Positions 11,887 through 23,140 of a DNA stretch of 64,000 nt are shown in pieces. Both the position numbers and the translations under genes were made by a program. Below the pieces are notes generated by a model. That model saw nothing but the letters and a program-made list of their open reading frames with translations, did not search any database and was not told where the DNA came from. The stretch is from Haliotis asinina (taxonomy: Eukaryota > Mollusca > Gastropoda > Lepetellida > Haliotidae). The stretch covers positions 7,074,501 to 7,138,500 of the forward strand of contig NC_090285.1 of assembly GCF_037392515.1 (NCBI RefSeq), read 5' to 3'. Every line of letters starts with the position of its first letter. Within the stretch, counting starts at the first letter, position 1.

Positions 11887-12427
11887 TTTTGTAATTTTTT
11901 ACAGGAAACTAATTAACTTGTCAATAACCTTCTCAGAAATGTTCAGTGTATCTACAAAGAGCTAGTCAGACACAACAAACCGTAACTCTCTTTTTTATGT
12001 TTACTTATATGATAGTTGTATTTCATGTAATGATATGTATGCGTATGTTGTTATATGATACTTCATATGGATGACGACACATACTTCATTTACATTTTGT
12101 ATTATATGTTGCATGGGTGAGCTACTGTAAAGCTTGTTCACCAGTCCCAATCAGAGTAACGAAACACACAAAAGTACAAGCAATGTCATAACTGAACAGA
12201 AATCATTCCCTCTCTTGGCGAAGGCCGTGTGGGATTAGTTAAACAAAGAAATCTAGCCGACCCTGCCTCATAATCCTCTTACTTTTTTAATAAACAACTT
12301 GCCTGGGCTGTCTAAAACTGAATTGAAAATTTTGTAAATTCGATGTTTTGGGTATTTTGTTGGATTGGTTTGTTCACGATCGTAAACTATATATGTCCTT
12401 CCAACCTCTGGTGATCTGCGCCCAAAG
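11887..12427. other. No gene recognised
   Basis: AT-rich unique sequence without repeats or exon-like frames that I can support. Confidence 0.35.
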
Positions 12428-13420
12428 ATGTGACCAAAATAGTAAACAATGAAATAAAACAATTATTGAGAACGATTGATCAAATATTCCTGTAGTTCAA
12501 AAACTCGACCACGCGATATCAAATACTGGTTTACGAGCGTAAAATGTATATGTCCTTCACCCTCTGGTGATCTGTGCCAAAATATGTGACCAAAAGAGTA
12601 AACAATGAAATTAAACAATTATTGACAACTGAACAAATATTCCTTCAGTTAGAAAAAATCGACCTCGCCATATCATTCACTGGTCGGTCATGCTGAAATC
12701 TGCGTTTTATGCACTATTTGATCACTTAAAAAATATTATTCGTTTATTATTCAAAATCATGAGATATTGCACGACAAAGACGTCGATGAAAGGTTTGTGA
12801 CGTGACGGCATCCAAACCAGGTGCTCTTGTCTAGACGACACATTATCAGTTGTTGCCCCGAGATAATACGTTGTTGACACTTTCCCCTCTACTGCTGTAC
12901 TAAAGACACCTCCTTTAGTACGTCATGGTATATTCCAGTACATAAGTCATAATACGACTAGCAGCTCCGTATTTAATACAGATTCCCTAACACAAAGAAG
13001 CAAACGGTGTCAACGTAAACCAAAGCGCAACAAACGACATCTGGGCGATTTGTCCCAGTGTCGCGCTTTGAATTTTGTTTTTAAACTTCATCAAAAGGAT
13101 GTCTGGCTCAAAACATATCTCATTGTGCTTTGCCGACGCATTTAAATTGTACTTTTATGCTTTAAAATGCTCGTCAATTCCACATAGCGACATCGCGACA
13201 CATGTAAAATTGTCGGGTTGTCGCAATGTCACTTCTAGGAAGCCATAGATTTCTCTGCTTTTGAAGGTATTTGTTAAATCAATAACCTGAAAATTGGTGT
13301 TTACTTTTAGGAAATTCAAACACCTTTGGTCATAGTTATTACACACAGCGTGGCAGCTATACACAATATGACAGCTATACACTCTATGACAGCTATACAC
13401 ACCATGACAACTATACACAC
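12428..13420. repeat. Segmental duplicate, copy 2 (interrupted)
   Basis: Second copy of the 4166-4870 segment in the same orientation, with the same internal ~155-bp dimer (gaccaaaatagtaaacaat at 12431, a variant at 12587). It is interrupted at 12827 by an insertion and resumes at 13173 with gtcaattccacatagcgac. Its terminal minisatellite is much longer than in copy 1. Confidence 0.85.
12827..13172. mobile_element. 341-bp insertion with 5-bp target duplication
   Basis: Comparison with the empty site in copy 1 defines the edges: tgctc at 12822-12826 is repeated at 13168-13172. The inserted DNA begins ttgtctagacgacac and ends tatgctttaaaa. It has no open frame, clear terminal inverted repeat or poly-A tail, so its class is undetermined. 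Confidence 0.7.
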
Positions 13421-13670
13421 TGTAACAGCTATACACACTGTGACAGTTATACACACTATGACAGCTATACACACCGTGACAGCTATACACACTATGACAG
13501 CTATATACTCTATGACAGGTACACACATTGTGACAGCTATACACACTATGGCAGTTGAACACACCATGACAGCTGTACACACTATGACTGCCGCACACAT
13601 CATGGAAGCTACACACATTATGACAGCTACAAATACTTTAACTGCCACCGGCATTATGACACACTAGGAA
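13330..13670 (+). repeat. 18-bp CACAC minisatellite
   Basis: About 18 units of a tatgacagctatacacac consensus. The array follows the segmental duplicate. Three frames are open over 100 codons only because the unit is 18 bp and lacks stops; these are not genes. Confidence 0.9.
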
Positions 13671-15370
13671 GTCTACACACACTTTCTATGCCACACACAA
13701 AGCGACTGGTTTACACTGTATGGGTGTTGTTTGACACGAACTCTGGATTGGCCGATTACCTTCCTACCACTGTCATCCGTGACCTACATACATCCGAAGG
13801 TTTGGGATACAATAGCACGCGTTGTTTGACTTCTAAAGTAGCAACATAGACAGGACACAATACAAGCAATCTTCGGAATCCGTCACTGTCCGCACCTGAC
13901 CGACACAACTTACTGTCAAACCCTGAATGCCTGACTGTGGAACAGTACCGTTTGTATACGTGTGTGCGCTTGTATGTGTGCACGCGTGTATATGTGTGCG
14001 CTTGGAAGTGTACCCATGACTAAAGCGTTTGAGGCGGTGTGGCACTCCTAGCATGGAACAGCAGTTGCCGTCCTATGAGTCAATCCAACAGAATGGTTCT
14101 GGAATCGGGCCACACGTCATCCTCATCCACGGTAAACGAAGTGGCACCTCTTCGTGTCATGTCTATGTTCAGCAGGGAACCATCCTCGGAATGTCAGACC
14201 TCAACCGCTTGGAACACACACATCACATGCTGCAGGTCGCACTCTGACGAAACCTTGTCCTTCTTCGAGAATTCGGCAATACTCTTACAAATGTGGCGAA
14301 TTGGGAGCATAGGGCTACGTTACAAGACTGTGATCGCATCTCGTGGCTAACACACACACGTTTGAAAGTATTTTATATTGGGGTAATGAATTTGTCTTAT
14401 TAATTATTGACGTTTCTGTCTTGACCAGGTACTCTCATTTTGACGAGATGTCCGACTGGCATGTTTTGTTGTCAATCTGTAGCCATGGTAACCGATAATC
14501 CATCAAATAAGTAATATTCTATTTACGGACACTATACACTGATTTATCTTTCAACAGATGCACACGTAAATTGAATTTTGCACCTGTACCTAAGGCTAAA
14601 CATAATGACAAATACAATCTATATCAATTATAATGAAATCAGCAAACCGATTCAAATGCAAGGATTCTGAGATTTAGATTATTCAGGAGTGGGACCCACT
14701 GAATTCCCTTGAGGGACACAACTGCTACATTTCCATCAACATGACATTTGCCATATTGTCTATCATGAAACACAACAACTGACACATATTCAGTTTCAGC
14801 GTTAATTACTGCTTCAACAAATTGGCACTCTCTATTAAAGAGTGAGATAAAATCATATTTCCGAACGTCTTTCCTGTAACTGGGGGTTCTGTTGATTGGA
14901 TAATGTAGTTTCACATTCGACAAGTAATGAAGGTAATGGTGTAAAGGGTGGGAACATCAGGTGTTTTTATAATTGAAAATGTCTTTATGACATCATCACA
15001 TGTAGGAGACAAGGAATGGTATTTATGTATGGAGATTATGCATTTATATCTCTGTCAGGATACATCTGACTATATCATGCTTTGCTTGCATTGATATCAA
15101 GGTCTCTAAAGGCTCGCGGACTGGTTGTAACCCCTCTCATGGTTAAGCTCCCGACGGGGCCTGGTTTTAATAAATCTTCACAGCTGTGCAATTTAAATAA
15201 TATTTTCTGCCTTAAGGTAAATTCTGCTTAATGTAATCATCTGCTACGATAACCATTGTGTTCAGTGCTTCATTCAAGCCACATGTTGCACACTGCTGGG
15301 CATGTTTCACTGTGTTTATAGAACCTTGGTGTTTTCGTTATGTCGTTAACATGGGTGGGGTAGTAAAGGG
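13671..15370. other. No gene recognised
   Basis: Contains a (TG)-rich scrap at 13950-14015 and a 94-codon minus-strand frame at 14923-14639 with no recognised domain. Nothing firm can be supported. Confidence 0.35.
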
Positions 15371-15480
15371 TGAGTGAGTGGGTTTAGTTTTCCGCCTTGT
15401 TTAGCAATATTCCTGCAATTATTGGGACACCAGAAAAGGGCTTCCCACATTGTACCCGAGTGGGGAATCCAACCCCGGTG
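15371..15480 (-). repeat. SINE family B fragment (reverse)
   Basis: Reverse tail gtgagtgagtgggtttag, then tagcaatattcctgcaat, gggacaccagaaaagggc and a decayed B box (ggggaatccaacccc). Same order as in the other family B copies. Confidence 0.65.
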
Positions 15481-15481
15481 T

Positions 15482-15660
15482 TGTTAACAAGGGTGGGATG
15501 GTAGGGTCGGATGAAGGGTGTTGTAAACGAGGATGGGGTGGTAAGGGCGGTTAAAGGTTGTTAACAAGGCTGGGATCGTAGGGTCGGATGAAGAGTGTTG
15601 TAAACAAGGATGAGGTGGTAAGGGAGGGTGAAGGGTGTTAACAAGGGTGGGTGCTAGGGA
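15482..15660 (+). repeat. G-rich minisatellite (~77-bp dimer of ~38 bp)
   Basis: Repeated gttgtaaacaaggatgaggt / gttaacaagggtgggat / gtagggtcggatgaag blocks. About two and a half dimer units are visible. Confidence 0.7.
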
Positions 15661-17044
15661 TTGGTGTTTACAGAGAGTGGTCAGGGTTGGTGGGTGACGG
15701 GTGTTGCTGAGAGGGTTGGTTGTTAGGGTTGAGTGTTTTCTGATTGTGTGAAGTGCGGCTGGGTATTATGTGATGCATGTTTAGTGGACTGAAATGACGG
15801 TGATCTGGTCGTTCTGATGGAATTGGTGTATGATGGCGGCTTGTTACGCAAGCTGGTTGTAAGTATTTTGAGAAAATAATAGTATTATAGTATAATGGTA
15901 TAGATAGTGTAATAGATAGTATAATAGCGTAGTCGTTGTGCATATAGTCGTATTACTGATGTAGCGCAGAAGCGTAAACATAAATAACGTCACGGTGTAA
16001 TAGTGCTGGAGTATAACAACCAGTTTCGTGGATACCACCTGCTTGGCGAGAATGTATATATGAGGCGCTATGTCCCACACTGTCTTGAGCCCCGTGTCCC
16101 GGGAGGAGTGGTTCAATGCCCTGGAGATGACGCAGTTACCTGACCTTGAACACGTGCAGTGTATAGTGTATTGCCTACGTGCCAAAGTTGGCTATTGGGG
16201 ATATAAAACGACTCAAAAGGTACCCACGTTTTGCAGATAGTTACAGGGGGTATCCCCCAGTTCAGTTAGGGAGTGACGTAATATATCTGCCAATATCGAT
16301 CGATCTTGTCTGGGGCTCGCTACAAGCTAATCATGCCTCAGAACTACAAAATAAACCCGACCTCCTTAAATACCCCAACTGATCTTATGGTTCGAAATTA
16401 CCCTCATGACAATCCACCCGGAACTGATGCTACATGCACATGTCGACAGTGCCTTAACCATAACGGTAAACAAGCGCCTAGTGAGCTTGCTATAGTCAGG
16501 CACATACAGTCCAAGGTTGCTAACTGTCAAAATATAGACAGAATACAGAAATACTCACTCATGTCGGCTGCTCGGTCTTCGTTGACCCTTCGGCAGCTGT
16601 TACTATCTCAGCAATCCGAAACACGAGTATGCTGTAAAATCCACAATCACACGTAAGAAAGGACATGCCGCTTCGGTAAGGGAGCGGTCATTGTATGGGA
16701 ATTCACGCTAGCTCATGGAACTGAAGAGAAATGCGAAGCGTGCATAATCTCGACTTCACAGCTGCAGGGCTGAGAAACGTGGGTTATATGAACCTAACCC
16801 ACAGGATGACGTCACGTTATTGTCACTTCAGTTGATGGAGAAGGAATTTATTGGCCAAACCGAACGTGCAACTAATGGCCATTATCCAACGCTACATTGA
16901 TACTACATATGAGCGACACTTTAACATACTTTAGTTACATTCAGTTCTATTTGCTTGGCACCACACGAGGAGAAACTAAATATTGAATCGTGTTAGCTCG
17001 GTGGGGTTTTTGCTGTTATAGTTAATACGGGGAACTGCAGTCAC
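15661..17044. other. No gene recognised
   Basis: Two moderately long plus-strand frames (16179-16382 and 16306-16656) overlap in different phases and show no recognised domain. I treat them as chance or transposon debris. Confidence 0.3.
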
Positions 17045-17885
17045 CACACACACAATGACGAAAACACACACTGTGACAATCAAACAGACTGTAACTATCA
17101 CACACATTAATTGTGACTATCACACACTGTGACTATCACACACATTGTGACTATCACCCACATTGTGACTATCACACATTGTGACCATCACACACACTGT
17201 GTCTATCACACATACTGTGACTACCACACATCGTAAATATCACACATTGTGATTATCACACACATTGTGACTAGCATACATTGTAAATATCACACACATT
17301 GTGACTATCACACACACACTGTAACTGCTACACACATTACGACTATCACACACACTGTAACTGCTCCACACACTATGACTACCACACCGACTATGACTAT
17401 CACACAGGACTATGACTACTACACACACTATGACTGCTACACACACTATGACTATCACACTAGACTATGACTGCTACACACACTATGACTATCACACTAG
17501 ACTATGCTACACACTCTATGACTGCTACACACACACTGACTGCTACACACACTATGACTGCTACACACTAGACTATGACTGCTACACACTATGACTGCTA
17601 CAAACAGTATGACTGCCACACACACGCTATGACTGCTACACACACTATGACTGCCACACACACACTATGACTGCTACATACACATGAGTGCCACACACAC
17701 TATGACTGCTACACACACTATGACTGCTACACACACTATGACTGCCACACACACACACTATGACTGCTACACACACTATGACTATCACACCAGACTATGA
17801 CTACCACACACACTATGACTGCTACACACACTATGACTACCACACACTATGACTACCACACATTATAACTATCCCACACTATGAC
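17045..17885 (+). repeat. 18-19-bp CACAC minisatellite, long array
   Basis: Begins as gtgactatcacacacatt units and grades into tatgactgctacacacac units, over 40 copies with length variants. Related to the arrays at 13330 and 18745. Confidence 0.9.
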
Positions 17886-18009
17886 TGCAAAACTCCTGTC
17901 GCTCAGCCAGTACCAGTATTGTGAAGCCTATCTTGTATTTAAGGTTCGCGGAATATATGCCAGTTGTGATTAAAAATACAAGATCGATTGCCCGTGACCT
18001 TTAAATGCA

Positions 18010-18460
18010 GCTCACTGATATGGAATTTCAGACATCATTATGACACCAGGGGAATTTCCATGCAAAAATGTATGGAATTCCATGGCACGGAAGGCTATAC
18101 ATGTATATTCCGGCACGAACACACTGAACTTTACGAGCGTCCACATATGCAGAGATTTAGTGCCATTCATACACGCCTTTCTCCTCAGCGTCTCTGGAAC
18201 CTGGGTTTGTGGTATAACATGGCCACGCCTCCTGCCTACGCACTGATAAAGAATGATATACCTGGTCTGTGTCTGTTATGCGAGATTGAAAGTAAAGACT
18301 TTACTAAACATCAACAACTCTACTGTGACAAGCTGGCAGAAAACAGGAGCGCGCTGAGCCAGGATCTGTTTGATAACGACACGTACATAAGACTCGAGGA
18401 TACTGAAGATGAGGTTAAAATCTTGACATATACTTTGGTTCCTTTACTCCGGTTGTGAAG
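18010..18460 (+). pseudogene. Probable LINE ORF2 C-terminal fragment
   Basis: A stop-free frame of ~150 codons with IHTRLSPQRLWNLGLWYN, then a C-x2-C...H-x4-C cluster (LCLLCEIESKDFTKHQQLYC) followed by a charged stretch. The zinc-knuckle-like cluster near the C-terminus is typical of the end of non-LTR ORF2 proteins. No RT or endonuclease is attached, so this is a 5'-truncated relic. It is a different family from the LINE at 26-32 kb. Confidence 0.4.
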
Positions 18461-18744
18461 GACATGACTCTTGCTAGATGGGCTGAGTTCAGGAGCACTG
18501 TTGCAAAATGCATCAGTGCATGAACCTTAGCCACTATTCTGTCTTTATGACAATGACATGCAGTGCTTTGTACATACTGACCAGTGATCACCTGATACCA
18601 AGAGTTAAAATGTATTGTGCTCTGTTGAATATCAAATACTTTTCTACTTTTTATCTTTTCACAAATATATGTTTTTGTGCTAAGATGTGTACATAACTGG
18701 ATGTGCAACTCTCCAAACCATTGGTTCATTCATTAATTATACTG

Positions 18745-19000
18745 TATATATGACTACCGCACACGATGACTACTACGCCGACTATGAGTGCTACACACAC
18801 CATTACTACCACGCACACCATAAATGCTGCACACACAACGACACCTACACACACTGCGACAGCCATATACACTGTGACAGCTACAAACACTTTGACAGCT
18901 ACACACACTGCGACAGCGACACACTGACAGCTACAGACACTATGACAGGTACACACTGACAGCTACAGACACTATGACAGGTACACACACTATAACTAAC
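18745..19000 (+). repeat. 18-bp CACAC minisatellite, third array
   Basis: Units such as tgcgacagctacacacac and tatgacaggtacacac, interspersed with diverged units at the 5' side (ccattactaccacgcacac). Confidence 0.8.
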
Positions 19001-19035
19001 ACATAAACGGCTGACTAACACTCGCCTTCTCCATC

Positions 19036-19640
19036 ATCAGTATGACGGCCTGGGTCTTACAACTAGCCATCTTCATCAGCAGTATGACGGCCTGGGTCTT
19101 ACAACTAGCCATCTTCATCAGCAGTATGACGGCCTGGGTCTTACAACTAGCCATCTTCATCAGCAGTATGACGGCCTGGGTCTTACAACTAGCCATCTTC
19201 ATCAGCAGTATGACGGCCTGGGTCTTACAACTAGCCATCTTCATCAGCAGTATGACGGCCTGGGTCTTACAACTAGCCATCTTCATCAGCAGTATGACGG
19301 CCTGGGTCTTACAACTAACCACCTTCATCAGCAGTATGACGGCCTGGGTCTTACAACTAGCCATCTTCATCAGCAGTATGACGGCCTGGGTCTTACAACT
19401 AGTCATCTTCATCAGCAGTATGACGGCCTGGGTCTTACAACTAGCCACCTTCATCAGCAGTATGACGGCCTGGGTCTTACAACTAACCACCTTCATCAGC
19501 AGTATGACGGCCTGGGTCTTACAACTAGCCATCTTCATCAGCAGTATGACGGCCTGGGTCTTACAACTAACCATCTTCATCAGCAGTATGACGGCCTGGG
19601 TCTTACAACTAGTCATCTTCATCAGCAGTGTGACGACCTA
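19036..19640 (+). repeat. 42-bp minisatellite, ~14 copies
   Basis: Unit begins agtatgacggcctgggtctt, continues with acaactagccatcttcatcagc, and is highly homogeneous. Variable positions (agccatc, aaccacc, agtcatc, agccacc, aaccatc) distinguish copies; the first six are identical. The period is a multiple of three and lacks stops on both strands, producing ~200-codon frames with a 14-residue repeat on each strand. No start context, splice sites or expression support. Confidence 0.95.
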
Positions 19641-19795
19641 GGTCTCATAGCAAGCTATCCTCATCACTGCCTATATGTTATTGCTCTCCTAACTACCAGT
19701 ATGAGGGTCTAGGGCTCATAGCAAGCTATCCTCATCACTGCCTATATATTATTGCTCTCCTAACTACCAGTATGACGGCCATAGCTATACAGCTG
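19641..19795 (+). repeat. ~72-bp tandem repeat, two copies
   Basis: The block ctcatagcaagctatcctca, then tcactgcctatat and ttattgctctcctaactacc, appears twice adjacent to the 42-bp array. It shares the agtatgacggcc motif with that array. Confidence 0.8.
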
Positions 19796-20577
19796 GATAT
19801 CGTCATCACCTGTATGCCCTGGACCTTATCGACTAGGCACTGTGACTACCTTCACAAGCTATACATCAACCATAATTTATGGAAGTTGCGTGTTTTGTAA
19901 TCATGCTTCTATAGCTGTATACAGTACAGTATTGATCTGGTTGGTTTGTATGACAATGTTGCATGCTCCATAGCTTAATGAACAACGTCACTATATGCAA
20001 TACCTGTATACAGCCTCAGAGATTTGTAGATAATGCGGGTGAGACACCTTAGTGGTTACTAGTGGTTACTTTCGCCTTGTGGTGTCCTCATCTGAAATAT
20101 TGCTGAAATCTTGTAAACGCGGCGTAAAATCATTCTCTCACTGATTCCTAGATAAATGTGCTCTCTATCAACGGCCCTGTATACAGATTTTACCTCACTG
20201 GAAACCTTTAACTTTCATGTCGTTAGGGTGTATATATGTGTACAACCATCTGCCACTCCGTGTTAAACGAAACAGTTTTGCATTGATCATAGGGCATCCA
20301 CACAGATGTAATGGCTAATGAGCGGATGTTCATCCTTGTGAAAAACATTTTCACCCTGTGCGTCGACAGACCTTATGATTGCCAAATCACGAATGCATGT
20401 TTACTGGTGAATCATCGTTGAAATTTACCCTTCCTCAAAGTGTCTCAAAAGCCGCTGTGCGTATGCAGAAAGATTTTACAGCCTCATCACTTATTTCAAA
20501 ACATTTTGAACTATTTTCAATAGGTCTGAAAAATCATAAGATATAATTTAATTAGGGCCCAAAATATATTTCAGTGC
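19796..20577. other. No gene; degenerate SINE B at ~20030-20142
   Basis: Contains a decayed family B copy (ccttagtggttactagtggt, gtggtgtcctcatctgaaat, aaacgcggcgtaaaatcat). The rest is unique sequence without supported features. Confidence 0.4.
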
Positions 20578-20800
20578 TGAAGATGTCGTTTCTTAGTTTT
20601 CTGTCATTATGAAGATGTCGTTTCTTAGTTTTCTGTCATTACCTTGGTTCGTGTTGTTAGTTCGATTTGTGCCATTTCTTACATGTTCGTGCCATTAGTT
20701 AGATTTGTGTCGTTAGTTAGATTTGTGTCGTTAGTTAGATTAGTGTCGTTAGTTAGATTTGTGTCATTAATCAGATTGGTGACATGATTTGTGTGACACA
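20578..20800 (+). repeat. Short tandem repeats (32-bp x2, then 18-bp)
   Basis: gaagatgtcgtttcttag, then ttttctgtcattat, occurs twice. It is followed by gtgtcgttagttagattt units (18 bp, about four good copies with decayed ones on both sides). Confidence 0.8.
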
Positions 20801-21314
20801 GTCATTTGGAAGACTTGTGTCAATGCTTGAATTAGTTTCGTTGCATAGTGTCATTAGTGGAATTGTGTCACATTATTTAAAACCTGCCTAGTGCAGCTAC
20901 GCATTCCAATGTCCAGGAAAACCATGGACTGGCATTTCGAACTATTGTTTCTATTAATCACCAACGATCTCTGTTAAATACCACCTGAGAACATACATAT
21001 ATGGTCTCCTGTTTATGTAGCCCTGGCCATAGCAACGCCTGCAGGGTATTTCTGGAGTATCTAAGGGGCCGTCCCGCTAAGAATTGATGGCCGCTGCCAG
21101 ATAAACCTGACTCCACACAGCCGTTGATGCCGACGTGCCTATCAGCTGTGAAGCGAATGACTGAGGCTGGTCTACGAGCAGGATCCCCCAGTCCTCCTCT
21201 CTCCCCCTCCCGGAAGCGGCTGCAGTAAGTCTGTCAAAGCGCTGTGAGCTACAGAGCGCGACTCCGCTCACAGTTGTGTCACCACTCAACGCAGTACCGT
21301 CAGCTGAAGTTGTC

Positions 21315-21380
21315 ATGGACTCCGTAAGTCAGGGAGACTTTCTGTCGCCAGACCTCTCCACAGTACAACAGAAAGTCGAG
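21315..21380 (+). CDS. Candidate first coding exon of an unidentified gene
   Basis: An ATG in strong context (gtcATGG) opens a 22-codon frame (MDSVSQGDFLSPDLS..., ending QQKVE) that ends at a good donor, GAG|gtaaga, in phase 0. The 300 bp upstream are GC-rich compared with the surroundings, as expected of a promoter/5' UTR. No partner exon is recognised. It could be an alternative 5' exon of the plus-strand FLVCR gene 16 kb downstream. However, the phase-1 acceptor used by the FLVCR paralog does not fit a phase-0 donor, so I do not join them. Confidence 0.35.
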
Positions 21381-22555
21381 GTAAGAACGTTAGATGGACG
21401 GCATTCCACAGATCTGGGCATTCCAGGTCGCACGCTCTGACCTCTGTCCCTTGACCTGTTTATTTGTAAGTGTTTCGTGGAACACGGGGAAGGCTAGGAC
21501 TGCACATTTCATACCTGCTAAGCGAAGGAGTGTTTTATAAGTGCGAACATCAGTTGTTTTTTTCAGGAGATAAATATTACGATCACTAAGTACAATCTAA
21601 TTCAACTTACAAATTTTAAGATGAATGGAGACATAATGTGCTTGGAGTTGCCTTGTGTAATATTTACGCAGATTAGGATCCAGAGGGTGTGTGAAGGCAC
21701 GCACGCACGCGCGTGCACACAATTTCATATCTCCATTTTCCAGTTCCTTGAAAAGTGTTGCCCCTAACCTTTGAAATTCTCAAATTATGTGCACCGTCCC
21801 CTTCCCCTAGTACCCCCGACCCCACCCCATCCCCACCCTCACCCTTTCTCCTAAATCCTTCATCTGACCTACTGAAGAATATATACACATGCCCAAAATA
21901 CTTATGAGTCGTCAAACATCCCCGAGAGACCACCGCCAACTATGCGAATATTTACCAATATCCTCTCCCCTTCGTTTGGTCAACAATATCGTATTACTTA
22001 CGAAGGCTGGCCAGCTCAGAGGTTGTAGTGGCATCTCATTATGTCAGCAATGTAAAGCAGGCATTAGACCGGACTTGTACAGTTCGTCGGTCTCACAGTC
22101 CCCGAGCAGTAATCTTTCCCTATAGTGGTGCCTTTTCTGGTTTCCCTGAAGTTCCTTTCAGTTTATAGTGGTGTATTTGTTGCAATCAAAATTATACATA
22201 TTCGGAGAGTATGCTTTGGTCTACACGCACGCACATACACACACGCGCGCACAGATACACGCATAGAGTATCGTGGATCATGGTTATAGAAGGGGAGAGA
22301 CCCGCGTTCGGATGCGCGCACGTACGGCGAACTGAAATAACCGGATATACACACGAGGATGAGTGCACGTACCGATTGCAAACAGACTCCAGTACAAGGT
22401 TTGGTCGGTGTTCATATAGTCTTGCAAAAAGTCGAACAGTACGGTAAGTTTACTGCAACTAGGCGTTACGAGTCTTGTAAGAATGACATGGCAAGTCGCC
22501 CAAAGGGGTAGTGAAGAAACACACAAGGCCGACTTTGAGTTCATATACATGATGA
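21381..22555. other. No gene recognised
   Basis: Possible intron of the candidate exon at 21315-21380. Contains short alternating purine-pyrimidine tracts (acgcacgcacgcgcgtgcac at 21699; cacacgcgcgcac near 22240). Confidence 0.3.
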
Positions 22556-22558
22556 TAG

Positions 22559-22687
<129 letters not shown>

Positions 22688-22689
22688 TC

Positions 22690-23140
22690 CCTGGTTGGAT
22701 TTATATCAGTTCGGGGTTTAACAATAGTTTGGATGAAGTGAGACATACGTACACTCTCAAGGGGGGAATATTTTACCTTCAAGGTACACTTATTGACAAA
22801 GGTAACTTACTCATTGTAACAAGACAAAACTAACTAATCACATATCGACATATATCAATTAAATCAAATTTTAACAAAAACCAAGAAATAAATGACAATG
22901 GACACTGGTGAAAGGGTCATTCATTGTTTTGACATCTTAGTATTTATACCTTGTAATAGAAATATCAACACATTCAAGCATGTTCGAGATTCTTTGATTA
23001 CAATAGACACCCTCATCTTTTAATGAAGATGAATAGGTATGTCTACTGTCACCAATGCGGCATCGCCTCAGTATGACCCCTTGAAATCGGGACTGACAAG
23101 CCCAAGTGTATTGTGAATTCAAAAGTTGGATTTCCTGCAT
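22690..23140 (-). pseudogene. LINE 3'-end fragment (ORF2 C-terminus plus 3' UTR)
   Basis: On the minus strand it encodes CQSRFQGVILRRCRIGDSRH and, further on, ITRYKY and DVKTMND. These match the C-terminus of the LINE at 31336-31560 (CQSRFEEVILRRCRIGHTRY, ITRDKY, NVKTVKD). The following 3' UTR also matches (cttgagagtgtacgtatgtc against cctgagagggtacgtaagtc). It is 5' truncated and contains stops. Confidence 0.8.

Noticed and set aside
13316..13667. Three overlapping >100-codon frames in the CACAC array
   Set aside because: All arise from a stop-free 18-bp tandem repeat on both strands; no start context or splice signal.
14639..14923. 94-codon minus-strand frame
   Set aside because: No recognised domain, no splice borders and no repeat relationship; cannot be told from chance.
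16179..16656. Two overlapping plus-strand frames
   Set aside because: Different phases over the same bases, no domain recognised; likely chance or transposon debris.
19042..19641. ~200-codon repeat-protein frames on both strands
   Set aside because: Entirely the 42-bp minisatellite; frame preservation follows from the unit length.
4745..20800. CRISPR-like arrays of short repeats
   Set aside because: Repeats are contiguous or degenerate with no unique constant-length spacers, and the genome is eukaryotic.
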